Source of the DNA: Spirochaetaceae bacterium
GTDB lineage: Bacteria > Spirochaetota > Spirochaetia > Treponematales > Breznakiellaceae
DNA: 11,495 nt
Assembly: GCA_031257075.1 (NCBI GenBank)
Contig: JAIRPM010000046.1
Span: forward strand, 1-11,495
Reading direction: 5' to 3'
The position numbers and the translations under genes are program-made. The notes beneath the pieces are model-generated. The model saw only the letters and a program-made list of their open reading frames with translations, had not been told where the DNA came from and did not search any database. Positions 1-6,691 of this stretch are shown here, one piece after another. How positions within the stretch are numbered: the first letter of the stretch is position 1; every line of letters starts with the position of its first letter.

Positions 1-1
1 A

Positions 2-145
2 AGCCCCTCAGAAAAACGTGAACGCCTTATCGCTTGCTTCAATGAACTCCCCCCAGACTTCCAAGACTACGTCTTACACCAGGTAGAACAACTGCTCCAC
101 CTGCAAAAAAATGCCGCCAGGCCGCCGGAACAGGATGCCGGGTAA
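2..145 (+). CDS. C-terminal fragment, probable small HTH-type regulator
   Basis: The left edge cuts this gene; 47 codons remain, read in frame from base 2 and ending at TAA 143-145. The visible protein has one amphipathic helical stretch (LPPDFQDYVLHQVEQLLHLQ) and a short polar, proline-containing tail. A 'LPP-x-x-Q-x-x-(I/V)-x-x-Q-(I/V)-x-x-L-L' ending is common after the helix-turn-helix of small XRE/Cro-type regulators in Firmicutes and spirochaetes, so that is my best guess. The DNA-binding part lies outside the window and the call rests on the tail alone. The gene converges on the MoxR ATPase gene, with a strong palindrome between the two stop codons. Confidence 0.5.
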   Translation, partial: SPSEKRERLIACFNELPPDFQDYVLHQVEQLLHLQKNAARPPEQDAG

Positions 146-184
146 GGGTAATGCTGATTAAATTGAGTTAATCGGCATTACCCT
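145..184. repeat. Long palindrome between convergent genes (possible dispersed repeat)
   Basis: Arms 145-161 (agggtaatgctgattaa) and 168-184 pair over 17 bp with a single G-U, around the 6-nt loop attgag. The palindrome starts on the last base of the preceding stop codon and ends 41 bp before the MoxR stop. It is not followed by a T-run on either strand, so it is not a canonical intrinsic terminator, although it may still end transcription or protect 3' ends. Its core gctgattaaattga (153-166) recurs exactly at 10898-10911, and a related palindrome lies at 11080-11107. That suggests a small dispersed palindromic element rather than a gene-specific site. Confidence 0.7.
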
Positions 185-225
185 AGAGGTAGATTCGCGG
201 TTTTAATAAAATGCTTGATTGTTTG

Positions 226-1182
226 CTACAACGTTTTTACAGCAGACGTAATGGTGCGGCAAATCTCCGCAGCGATGGCTTCCGGTGTGAGCGCTCCGTT
301 GGAACCATCGCGTACAACGCTCAATGTAAGCCGGTGGGCAAGCACAGCAGGGCCTAGGGCGCAGATATCTTCGTCAGTAACATAATCACGGCCTTTTACA
401 AAGGCATAGGCGCGGACAACCGCCAAAAAATGAAGAGCAGCACGGGGAGACGCGCCCAGTCTAAGCGCCGGATGGACGCGGGTTGCCTGTACAATATCTA
501 CAATGGCAGCTTTGAGCGCATCATGGCAAAAAACCGAACGCGCTTCTTGCTGTGCCGTTAAAAAGTCTTCCCTAGACACCACAGGCTGAAGGACAGGAAG
601 CGTATTGGCTGCGGGATTGTCATTTAGTATGTCAATTTCAACATCGCGGACAGGATATCCAAGTGAAAGCCTCAGCATAAAGCGGTCAAGCTGCGCGGCA
701 GGCAGCGGAAAAGTCCCTTCGCTTTCTATAGGATTTTCAGTAGCAAGTACAAAAAACGGTTCAGGCAGCGTATAACTTGCAGTCCCTATCGTTACCTGTT
801 TTTCGGCCATCACTTCGAGCAGCGCCGACTGCGTTTTAGCAGCGGCACGGTTAATTTCATCAGCAAGTACAATGTTGGCAAAAACCGGCCCCGGCACAAA
901 ACGGAAATTCCGTTCTTGCGGGTCAAACACATCCACACCGGTAATGTCATAGGGTAAAAGGTCAGAAGTGAATTGTATCCGTTTGAAGGTAAGATGGGAA
1001 TCGGAATCAGCGCCTATCAACCTTGCCAGTGTTTTTGCGACCGTCGTTTTTCCCAAGCCGGGCAAATCTTCAAGGAGAATGTGCCCGCCAGCCAATAAGC
1101 CGGCAACGCACATCTCCAAAAAGGCACCTTTGCCGCGGATAACCCGCGATGCGGCATCAATTATGAGGGCAGGAACACTCAA
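226..1182 (-). CDS. MoxR-family AAA+ ATPase
   Basis: A 318-aa AAA+ chaperone-like ATPase of the MoxR/RavA group. Such proteins use ATP to remodel or activate partner complexes, often together with DUF58 or von Willebrand A-domain proteins. Visible motifs: Walker A PGLGKTT at 41-47, Walker B VLADEINR at 105-112 (D108, E109), sensor 1 ATENP at 147-151, arginine finger in LDRF at 165-168, and sensor 2 GASPRA at 243-248. The length is normal and no key residue is missing. The start is TTG at 1180-1182. I chose it because AGGG (1189-1192) lies 6 nt upstream and overlaps the glgC stop, and no other start fits the conserved N-terminus. The gene follows glgC by 8 nt on the same strand, so co-transcription and translational coupling are likely. 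No DUF58/VWA partner follows it: the block ends in a palindrome and a convergent gene. Its target is unknown. Confidence 0.93.
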   Translation of the reverse strand: MSVPALIIDAASRVIRGKGAFLEMCVAGLLAGGHILLEDLPGLGKTTVAKTLARLIGADSDSHLTFKRIQFTSDLLPYDITGVDVFDPQERNFRFVPGPVFANIVLADEINRAAAKTQSALLEVMAEKQVTIGTASYTLPEPFFVLATENPIESEGTFPLPAAQLDRFMLRLSLGYPVRDVEIDILNDNPAANTLPVLQPVVSREDFLTAQQEARSVFCHDALKAAIVDIVQATRVHPALRLGASPRAALHFLAVVRAYAFVKGRDYVTDEDICALGPAVLAHRLTLSVVRDGSNGALTPEAIAAEICRTITSAVKTL

Positions 1183-1190
1183 TGGCAGCC

Positions 1191-2462
1191 CTAAATTACC
1201 GTGCCGGGATGAAGCACGGCATCTTTCGGAATAACGATAATTCCATCAACAATATGATACGCCCCATAATCACCGTCAGTGCGCTTAATATTGTCAATGC
1301 CAATACGGCAGCCTTCGCCAATGCGGGCATTTTTGTCAATAATTGTGTCTTTGATTATTGCCCCTTTGCCTATGCCAAGATTGGGTATGCGACTTTCGAT
1401 ATTACGTAGTTTTTCCGCATCCGTTTCGTAATAGTCCGCGCCCATACACACTACGCCGTTAAAACTCGCGCCGGATTCAATTATCGTACGCACACCAACT
1501 ACCGAACCGGTAATTGAAGCATTAGTGATAATACAACCTTCGGCGGCTAGTGACTGGTTCATCGAACTAAAATTCATTTTGGACGGCGGCAAATTGTAAA
1601 ACTGCGTATAAATAGGCCGTTCTTCATCATACACATCAAAATCGGGTTTAATAGCGGCCAAATTAAGATTTGCCTCATAGAAACTGCGTATGGTGCCTAT
1701 GTCTTCCCAATAGCCAAAAAACGGATAAGCGTTTACTTTTACCTTGTTTATGGCCTCGGGGATAATTTCTTTGCCAAAATCGGTGTAATTATTGTCAAGG
1801 CATCTGTCCATTGTGTCCGCGTTGAAAATGTAGATACCCATTGACGCAAGGTACATATCACCCTTGCTTTTGTCTTCTTTGAGTTCTTCCGGCGCTTTGA
1901 AATCTGAAATATCACGGTCGGGGCCGGGCTTTTCAAGGAATTCGGTTATTAGATTTTTTTTGTTTGCCTTGAGTATGCCAAGAGCGCTTGCGGTTTCGCG
2001 GTTGACCGCGGTACAGGCTATCGTTATCTCAGCATTCGACTGCTGGTGCGCTTTGAGCATATCGCGTAAATCCATACGGTACAGTTGGTCGCCGGAAAGT
2101 ATAATGTAATACTTCGGGTGCTGTGAATGAAAATGCTGAAGATTTTTGCGGACAGCATCAGCAGTGCCTTCAAACCAGCCTGTATGGGTAAGCGTCTGTT
2201 CGGCGGCTAGAATTTCTACAAAGCCATTGGAAAAATGGTCAAAAATGTAGGCATTAGCCAAATGCATGTGAAGGCTGGCCGAATTAAACTGCGTCAGAAT
2301 GTAAATTTGCTTTAAATCCGCATTAATGCAATTGGACAACGGAATGTCTATTATCCGGTACTTCCCACCAAAAGGAACGGCCGGCTTTGAACGGTCTTTG
2401 GTAAGGGGAAAGAGTCTTGTGCCTTTTCCGCCACCTAAAATTACTGATAAAATTTCAACCAT
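1191..2462 (-). CDS. glgC: Glucose-1-phosphate adenylyltransferase (ADP-glucose pyrophosphorylase)
   Basis: Cytosolic enzyme that makes ADP-glucose and pyrophosphate from ATP and glucose-1-phosphate, the committed step of bacterial glycogen synthesis. The 423-aa protein has the family's normal length. The N-terminal nucleotidyltransferase fold shows GGGKGTRLFPLT at 10-21, RIIDIPLSNCINA at 36-48, GTADAVRKN at 99-107, SGDQLYRMD at 123-131 (D125 corresponds to the catalytic metal-binding Asp), the sugar-phosphate-binding FLEKP at 175-179, and YWEDIGTI at 251-258. From about residue 300 the isoleucine/glycine-rich hexapeptide pattern is the left-handed beta-helix typical of GlgC. The ATG at 2460-2462 is preceded by AAAGGGGA at about 7 nt, a good ribosome binding site. 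A sigma70-type promoter lies at 2551-2580. The MoxR gene follows 8 nt downstream. No other glycogen gene is in the window, so the pathway must be completed elsewhere. Confidence 0.97.
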   Translation of the reverse strand: MVEILSVILGGGKGTRLFPLTKDRSKPAVPFGGKYRIIDIPLSNCINADLKQIYILTQFNSASLHMHLANAYIFDHFSNGFVEILAAEQTLTHTGWFEGTADAVRKNLQHFHSQHPKYYIILSGDQLYRMDLRDMLKAHQQSNAEITIACTAVNRETASALGILKANKKNLITEFLEKPGPDRDISDFKAPEELKEDKSKGDMYLASMGIYIFNADTMDRCLDNNYTDFGKEIIPEAINKVKVNAYPFFGYWEDIGTIRSFYEANLNLAAIKPDFDVYDEERPIYTQFYNLPPSKMNFSSMNQSLAAEGCIITNASITGSVVGVRTIIESGASFNGVVCMGADYYETDAEKLRNIESRIPNLGIGKGAIIKDTIIDKNARIGEGCRIGIDNIKRTDGDYGAYHIVDGIIVIPKDAVLHPGTVI

Positions 2463-2550
2463 AACTAATCCCCTTTCTCAAAAAATCGAGGCACAGCACG
2501 CTTAAATCCGCACAATGTTAAATTATAGCGCACCTTAACACCACCTTTAC

Positions 2551-2580
2551 AATATACATACTTGTTATCTTTTTTGTCAA
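2551..2580 (-). promoter_or_regulatory. Probable sigma70 promoter of glgC
   Basis: On the minus strand there is a perfect -35 TTGACA (2575-2580), an 18-nt spacer and -10 TATATT (2551-2556). This gives a predicted transcript start near 2544 and a leader of about 80 nt before the glgC ATG. A second -10-like hexamer, TATAAT (2522-2527), lies closer to the gene but has no good -35 element. The promoter lies between the purD stop and glgC, and I see no terminator after purD, so glgC may also receive read-through from purD. Confidence 0.7.
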
Positions 2581-2630
2581 GAGGGTATTTGCGGAACTGT
2601 TGTATCAACTTTGCTCATACTTCTCTCACC

Positions 2631-3932
2631 TCATTCCATGGCGGACAACCCGATGTCGCGCCGGTAATGCATATTCTGCCAATGAATTTTTCCTGCGGCA
2701 TGGTAACAGGCGCTGAGAGCTTCGCGCAAAGTGTCCGCGCATGCGCCTACACCAAGCACCCGCCCGCCCGCCGTGCGTAATTTTCCCAAACCGCCGTTTT
2801 GCTCGACACCGGCATAATAGGCAGCGCCGCCTGCCGCAGCGAGCGCTTTTTCCGCTTCGCTATCGCCGTCTATCGGGCAGCCGGTTTGGTAATTTTGCGG
2901 ATAGCCGCCGGAGGCAAGCACAACACAGGCCGCCGCTTTGCCGCTGAAACGTACCATATCTTGTGTGAGACGGCCTTCCGTGCAAGCCAGCATAATTTCC
3001 AAAAGGTCGCTTTCCAGCAAAGGCAATACCGCCTGAGTTTCCGGGTCGCCAAAACGGCAATTGTATTCAATTACTTTGGGGCCGTCCGCGGTAAGCATTA
3101 GGCCGAAATAGAGGCATCCTTTGAACGGGGTTCCGGCGGCTTCCAGCATACTGACCGTAGGCATATAAATGCGCTCCATACAGAGAGCGGCTATTTCCGG
3201 TGTGTAAAACGGATTCGGGGCGATAGCGCCCATCCCGCCGGTGTTTTCACCCCGGTTCCCGTCAAGGGCGCGTTTGTGGTCCATACTCGACACCATTGGA
3301 ACAAGCGTGCGCCCGTCACAAAATGAAAGGACGCTCACTTCCGGGCCGGCCAAAAATTCTTCGATAACAAGCGTTTTTCCGCTTTTGCCAAAACATTCTT
3401 CTTCCAGCGCGGCGCAAATTGCCATTTGCGCCTTTTCAAAAGTGCCGCAGGTGCTCACGCCTTTGCCGAGCGCAAGGCCGTCCGCTTTTACCACAAGAGG
3501 ATAGGCAGCGGTTTTTGCGTACTCAATGGCGCGCGCGCTGTCTGTAAAAACCTGATAGGATGCTGTAGGAATGTTGTTTTGTCTCATCAATTCTTTGGCA
3601 TAGGCTTTGCTTGATTCGATTTTGGCGGCTGCCTGCGTAGGCCCAAAGGCGGGAATATTTTCCGCGGCAAGCGCGTCAACCAGCCCCAATGCAAGCGGGT
3701 CGTCCGGCGTTACCACAACATAATCTACCGAATGGGAAACGCACCAGCGCGTAAATTCCGCTATGTGAACAGGCTTGATAGTTATACAGGGAACATCCCG
3801 TTCTATTCCCGCATTGCCCGGCAAGGCATAGATTGCCCCCGCCCGTTTGCACTGTAAAAGTTTTTTGATGATGGCATGCTCCCGCCCGCCCGCCCCGGCA
3901 ACAGCAATAGTCAACGCATTTTTGACATTCAC
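2631..3932 (-). CDS. purD: Phosphoribosylamine--glycine ligase (GAR synthetase)
   Basis: Second step of de novo purine synthesis: 5-phosphoribosylamine, glycine and ATP give glycinamide ribonucleotide, ADP and phosphate, in the cytosol. The 433-aa protein is a complete single-function GARS. An N-terminal dinucleotide-like domain carries GAGGREHA at 13-20 and PGNAG at 38-42. The ATP-grasp core carries KADGLALGKGV at 149-159, EEFLAGPEVS at 191-200, GENTGGMGA at 228-236 and EYNCRFGDPETQ at 289-300 (metal and phosphate ligands). The C-terminal domain ends in a normal MHYRRDIG segment. The start is read as GTG 3930-3932, because the reading frame begins MNVKNALTIAVAGAGG and this fits the family. 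No Shine-Dalgarno stands at a normal distance; the closest is GGAA about 11 nt upstream. No other pur gene is adjacent. The neighbour upstream is a divergent AraC-family regulator whose region contains a dyad. Confidence 0.97.
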   Translation of the reverse strand: MNVKNALTIAVAGAGGREHAIIKKLLQCKRAGAIYALPGNAGIERDVPCITIKPVHIAEFTRWCVSHSVDYVVVTPDDPLALGLVDALAAENIPAFGPTQAAAKIESSKAYAKELMRQNNIPTASYQVFTDSARAIEYAKTAAYPLVVKADGLALGKGVSTCGTFEKAQMAICAALEEECFGKSGKTLVIEEFLAGPEVSVLSFCDGRTLVPMVSSMDHKRALDGNRGENTGGMGAIAPNPFYTPEIAALCMERIYMPTVSMLEAAGTPFKGCLYFGLMLTADGPKVIEYNCRFGDPETQAVLPLLESDLLEIMLACTEGRLTQDMVRFSGKAAACVVLASGGYPQNYQTGCPIDGDSEAEKALAAAGGAAYYAGVEQNGGLGKLRTAGGRVLGVGACADTLREALSACYHAAGKIHWQNMHYRRDIGLSAME

Positions 3933-3975
3933 GCTGTTATTTTCCGGTTATTGACTTTTTGTTGCAATAGTCTTG

Positions 3976-4003
3976 GTAGTAGGGTATGGACACTACCCAC
4001 TAC
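3976..4003. promoter_or_regulatory. Bulged inverted repeat in the purD/AraC divergent region
   Basis: gtagt-a-gggta (3976-3986) and tacccactac (3994-4003) are complementary over 10 bp with one unpaired A, around the 7-nt spacer tggacac. The dyad sits about 44 bp from the purD start and ends 8 bp upstream of the proposed -35 of the AraC-family gene (4012). That is a plausible operator position for either gene. The regulator that would bind is unknown; autoregulation by the neighbouring AraC-type protein is a guess. Confidence 0.45.
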
Positions 4004-4011
4004 CCCTATTC

Positions 4012-4040
4012 TTGACGGCCTGCAAGACCCGCCTCATACT
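4012..4040 (+). promoter_or_regulatory. Possible promoter of the AraC-family gene, start-proximal
   Basis: TTGACG (4012-4017), a 17-nt spacer and CATACT (4035-4040) form a reasonable sigma70 promoter. The predicted transcript start falls on or within a base or two of the ATG at 4047, because only 6 nt separate the -10 from the start codon. No Shine-Dalgarno is visible before this ATG. Together these features would fit a leaderless mRNA. Confidence 0.5.
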
Positions 4041-4046
4041 TGTGCT

Positions 4047-4910
4047 ATGAAAACGGCGCGCCGTGAAAAAAAGCAGTTTGAAACGGCTTTCCCCGTTATC
4101 ACATGGGAAGGCGAAACTTCGGCTTTCCCTCCGCACTGGCACGAATGTTTTGAACTGCTTTTTTTAACAAAAGGCGGCATGTATGTTTCGATAGACGACG
4201 CAATAAGCGAAGCCTGTGCCGGCGATTTGATTTTAGTTAATTCCGGCGCTATGCATGGTTTTTTCGACACCCTGCCCGGAACAGCAATTTTGGGCATGCA
4301 ATTAGACATCGCTTTTTTCGATGATAGTTTTTTCAATGTACGCGATATTATTTTTGCCTGCCCGGTAGTCGGTAAAAAGAATATGAGCGAACCGGTGTAT
4401 AAACAGATGTATGACTTACTGCGCGGCGTTGCCCAGGAATGTTCCGCAAAGCAGCCCGGCTGGCAGATGGCGGTGCGCTCCAAAATATACGAATTGATGC
4501 TGAATATCCTCCGTGAAAGCCCCCGCGCCGGCCATAAACGCCCATCATCAAAGGCAAAACAAATACGCGCCTTTGTATGCAAAAATTTTGACGACCCCGA
4601 GTTGACACTGGAAGAATCCGCCGCCGCGTTTAAATTAAATAAATTTTATTTCATACGCTTCTTCAAAAAACATACCGGCTATCCCTTTCATGCCTATTTG
4701 ACAAAAACACGGGTCGATTTTGCCAAACGCTATCTAATCGAATCAACTATGCCTATTACCGATGTCGCTTTCCGCGCCGGCTTTAATTCATTGCAGACAT
4801 TCAACCGCGTTTTCAAAACACTTACCGGCAGCACCCCCCGTGATTTCCGCCGCGAACACAGCGCCCTCATAGCGGACTGGATAAACAACTACCGTGAAAA
4901 AAATGAATAG
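4047..4910 (+). CDS. AraC-family transcriptional regulator (cupin sensor + AraC HTH)
   Basis: A 287-aa DNA-binding regulator. The N-terminal half is a cupin-type sensing domain (about residues 15-110) with the typical PHWHECFEL motif at 29-37 and G59-D60-L61-I62-L63 before the second cupin strand. The C-terminal AraC domain (about 170-270) has two helix-turn-helices, near 187-207 and 236-257, ending in the family signature AFRAGFNSLQTFNRVFK then TLTGSTPRDFR. The open frame extends upstream to 3876 inside purD, but the domain begins right after the ATG at 4047. I chose that start because it leaves the purD frame and lies directly behind a promoter-like sequence. AraC/cupin regulators usually sense sugars or small metabolites. 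No sugar gene is adjacent, so the target is unknown. The gene is divergent from purD, and the next gene downstream starts 57 bp after its stop. Confidence 0.93.
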   Translation: MKTARREKKQFETAFPVITWEGETSAFPPHWHECFELLFLTKGGMYVSIDDAISEACAGDLILVNSGAMHGFFDTLPGTAILGMQLDIAFFDDSFFNVRDIIFACPVVGKKNMSEPVYKQMYDLLRGVAQECSAKQPGWQMAVRSKIYELMLNILRESPRAGHKRPSSKAKQIRAFVCKNFDDPELTLEESAAAFKLNKFYFIRFFKKHTGYPFHAYLTKTRVDFAKRYLIESTMPITDVAFRAGFNSLQTFNRVFKTLTGSTPRDFRREHSALIADWINNYREKNE

Positions 4911-4967
4911 CGTGCCTCCGGTTATAGCGCGGTTTAGTTCATTTCTTAAAAAACCGAAAATAAGGAA

Positions 4968-5765
4968 ATGGACATAAAAATCGACGGAAAAGACGCGGAT
5001 ATAACGCTTGATGGCGAAAAAACCTTGGGCGATGTCCTCTCAGGCATAAGCCGCTATCTGGAGAGCGCCGGTTTTTGCGCGGCGGGGCTTGAAGTTGACG
5101 GAATGCCCGTTACGGATGCCGATGTCGAACGTGTGTTTGCGCAAAATGTTGACACTTTGCAAACGCTCAATGTAAAAACGCGCACAGATGCGGAAATGGC
5201 GGCCGATGCCCTCATCACGATTGAGAATACGGTAAAAGCGGGGGAACTGCCCGCCGGTTTTGAGACAAGCGCGCCGTTTATGTTTTTGAAAGAAAAAGAA
5301 GGCGCGCTCTATACGCTTATTACCAGCATGGCGGCTAAACAGGATTATGAACGCTTGGGCGCTGAATTGCGGGAAATCGTCGAAGAGCGCCGGCGCGAAT
5401 TGGCTTCGCCCGCCAAAGAACTACAGGCTATGAAAGAAAGCGTACATGATGTATGCCGCCGCCTTAATGATTTCCCGCTTGATATACAAACAGGAAAAGA
5501 CGCGCAGGCGGCGGCGGCGGTAGAATACTTTACGCTTGTCATACGCAAATTATTCAGGCTTGTTTTGCTTGCGCAGTTTTACGGTTATTCATATACCGGC
5601 ATCTTGAACAGCGATTCAATGAATGAATTTAATTCTGTATTAAAGGAATTTTTGTCAGCATACGAAAACGGTGATACGGTGCTTTCAGGAGATTTAGCCG
5701 AATATGAACTTTCCGTCCGTTTTATGGATTTGTATAACCAATTTGCGGAAATAAAACATGGTTAG
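4968..5765 (+). CDS. Conserved-looking protein of unknown function, upstream of PilZ and flgL
   Basis: I do not recognise a named family for this 265-aa soluble protein. It has no signal peptide and no membrane segment. Residues 1-55 read like a small beta-grasp (ubiquitin-like) fold: two short strands (MDIKIDG, DITLDG), a helix (TLGDVLSGISRYLESAG) and another strand (AGLEVDGMPV). The rest is nearly all helical and highly charged. Residues 125-165 form a probable coiled coil (RLGAELREIVEERRRELA and on), and 186-205 form a hydrophobic helix next to a tyrosine-rich turn (FYGYSYTG). The ATG at 4968 is the only in-frame start that fits. Its AAGGA ends 1 nt before the start, too close for normal use, while GAAAAT (4956-4961) lies 6 nt upstream. 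It precedes the PilZ gene by 27 nt in the same frame, which suggests a role linked to flagella or c-di-GMP signalling. That link rests on context only. Confidence 0.8.
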   Translation: MDIKIDGKDADITLDGEKTLGDVLSGISRYLESAGFCAAGLEVDGMPVTDADVERVFAQNVDTLQTLNVKTRTDAEMAADALITIENTVKAGELPAGFETSAPFMFLKEKEGALYTLITSMAAKQDYERLGAELREIVEERRRELASPAKELQAMKESVHDVCRRLNDFPLDIQTGKDAQAAAAVEYFTLVIRKLFRLVLLAQFYGYSYTGILNSDSMNEFNSVLKEFLSAYENGDTVLSGDLAEYELSVRFMDLYNQFAEIKHG

Positions 5766-5792
5766 GATGAGGCTCAGGAGCATCACACAGTT

Positions 5793-6626
5793 ATGAACTT
5801 AATTTTTTTACAGACCTTATCTCAGTTCACATGGCACCCCAGCCTTCTCCATGTCGTTATCACGCTGGCCATCTTTGCCGGTATTGTCGCGCTGGTAATA
5901 TACCTTAATGTATCAAAAACAGTACAAAACAGCAAAATTGTACAGGACGGTACCATTGATTTGTCCAAGGCTATTCCCAAGCCGGTAAGCGGGGCTTTTA
6001 TGCATATAGCGCGGCAATACGGCCTTTCCCGCGCCGAAGCAGCCTTTTTGGAGCATATTTTTAGCGAAACGGGGATAAAACCCGAAGAGGCGCTGCGGAA
6101 CAAGAAAAATACCGATGAATGTTTTTCCATCGCCTATAAATACCTGAAACGCGATTCGGAGAACGCGGCCGATGAAATGCGGAATATGTCAATGTTTTTT
6201 TCGATACGCAACGCTGTTGAATATAAAAACATGCTCTCGGAAATAGCGCATAGCAATAAAAATTTAATTCCGCGCAAATTCAGGCGTAAAGAAACCGGTA
6301 TACCCTGTTCGTTCAGTTATGTGGTAGTGCAAAACGTAAAACAAGGATTGAAACAGGTTCAAAAACTTTCTGTTGACGGGAAAAAAATAACCGGCGCCCT
6401 TATCGATGTTTCAGTCGGAGGCTGCGCGTTTTCAACAGCGGAAAACATAAAGGCCGGCATCAAACTTAAAATTGAATTCAAAGCGGGAAGAAATACGGTG
6501 GCGGCATTAGGCGCTGTTGTCCGCGTCAACAAATCGGGAAACGATGCCCTCGCGCATGTACAATTTTTAAAAATACCGCCTCATTCTCATAGCACGCTCA
6601 ATGCGTTTATTTATGATTATGAATAA
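5793..6626 (+). CDS. Membrane-anchored PilZ-domain protein (c-di-GMP receptor)
   Basis: A 277-aa protein with one N-terminal hydrophobic segment (about 18-38), a helical, charged middle region (about 60-155) and a C-terminal PilZ domain (about 160-275). The PilZ c-di-GMP ligands are present: RKFRR at 161-165 supplies the RxxxR motif (R161, R165) and DVSVGG at 205-210 supplies the D/NxSxxG motif (D205, S207, G210). Binding is therefore expected. No signal peptidase site is obvious, so the first helix is probably a membrane anchor with the PilZ domain in the cytoplasm. The ATG at 5793 follows CAGGAG at a long spacing of about 12 nt. The gene follows the unknown protein by 27 nt and precedes flgL by 65 nt. 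PilZ proteins adjusting motor function are well known, and the neighbourhood supports a motility role. Confidence 0.88.
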   Translation: MNLIFLQTLSQFTWHPSLLHVVITLAIFAGIVALVIYLNVSKTVQNSKIVQDGTIDLSKAIPKPVSGAFMHIARQYGLSRAEAAFLEHIFSETGIKPEEALRNKKNTDECFSIAYKYLKRDSENAADEMRNMSMFFSIRNAVEYKNMLSEIAHSNKNLIPRKFRRKETGIPCSFSYVVVQNVKQGLKQVQKLSVDGKKITGALIDVSVGGCAFSTAENIKAGIKLKIEFKAGRNTVAALGAVVRVNKSGNDALAHVQFLKIPPHSHSTLNAFIYDYE

Positions 6627-6691
6627 GGAAAATATACTATCAGTTCGTAATGTTCTGCGTTATGGGCTGACACTAATTATGGGAGGACTAT

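Noticed and set aside
3876..4046. Longer N-terminus for the AraC-family protein starting inside purD
   Set aside because: The extra 57 residues overlap the purD coding region, are not family-like, and lie upstream of the probable promoter.
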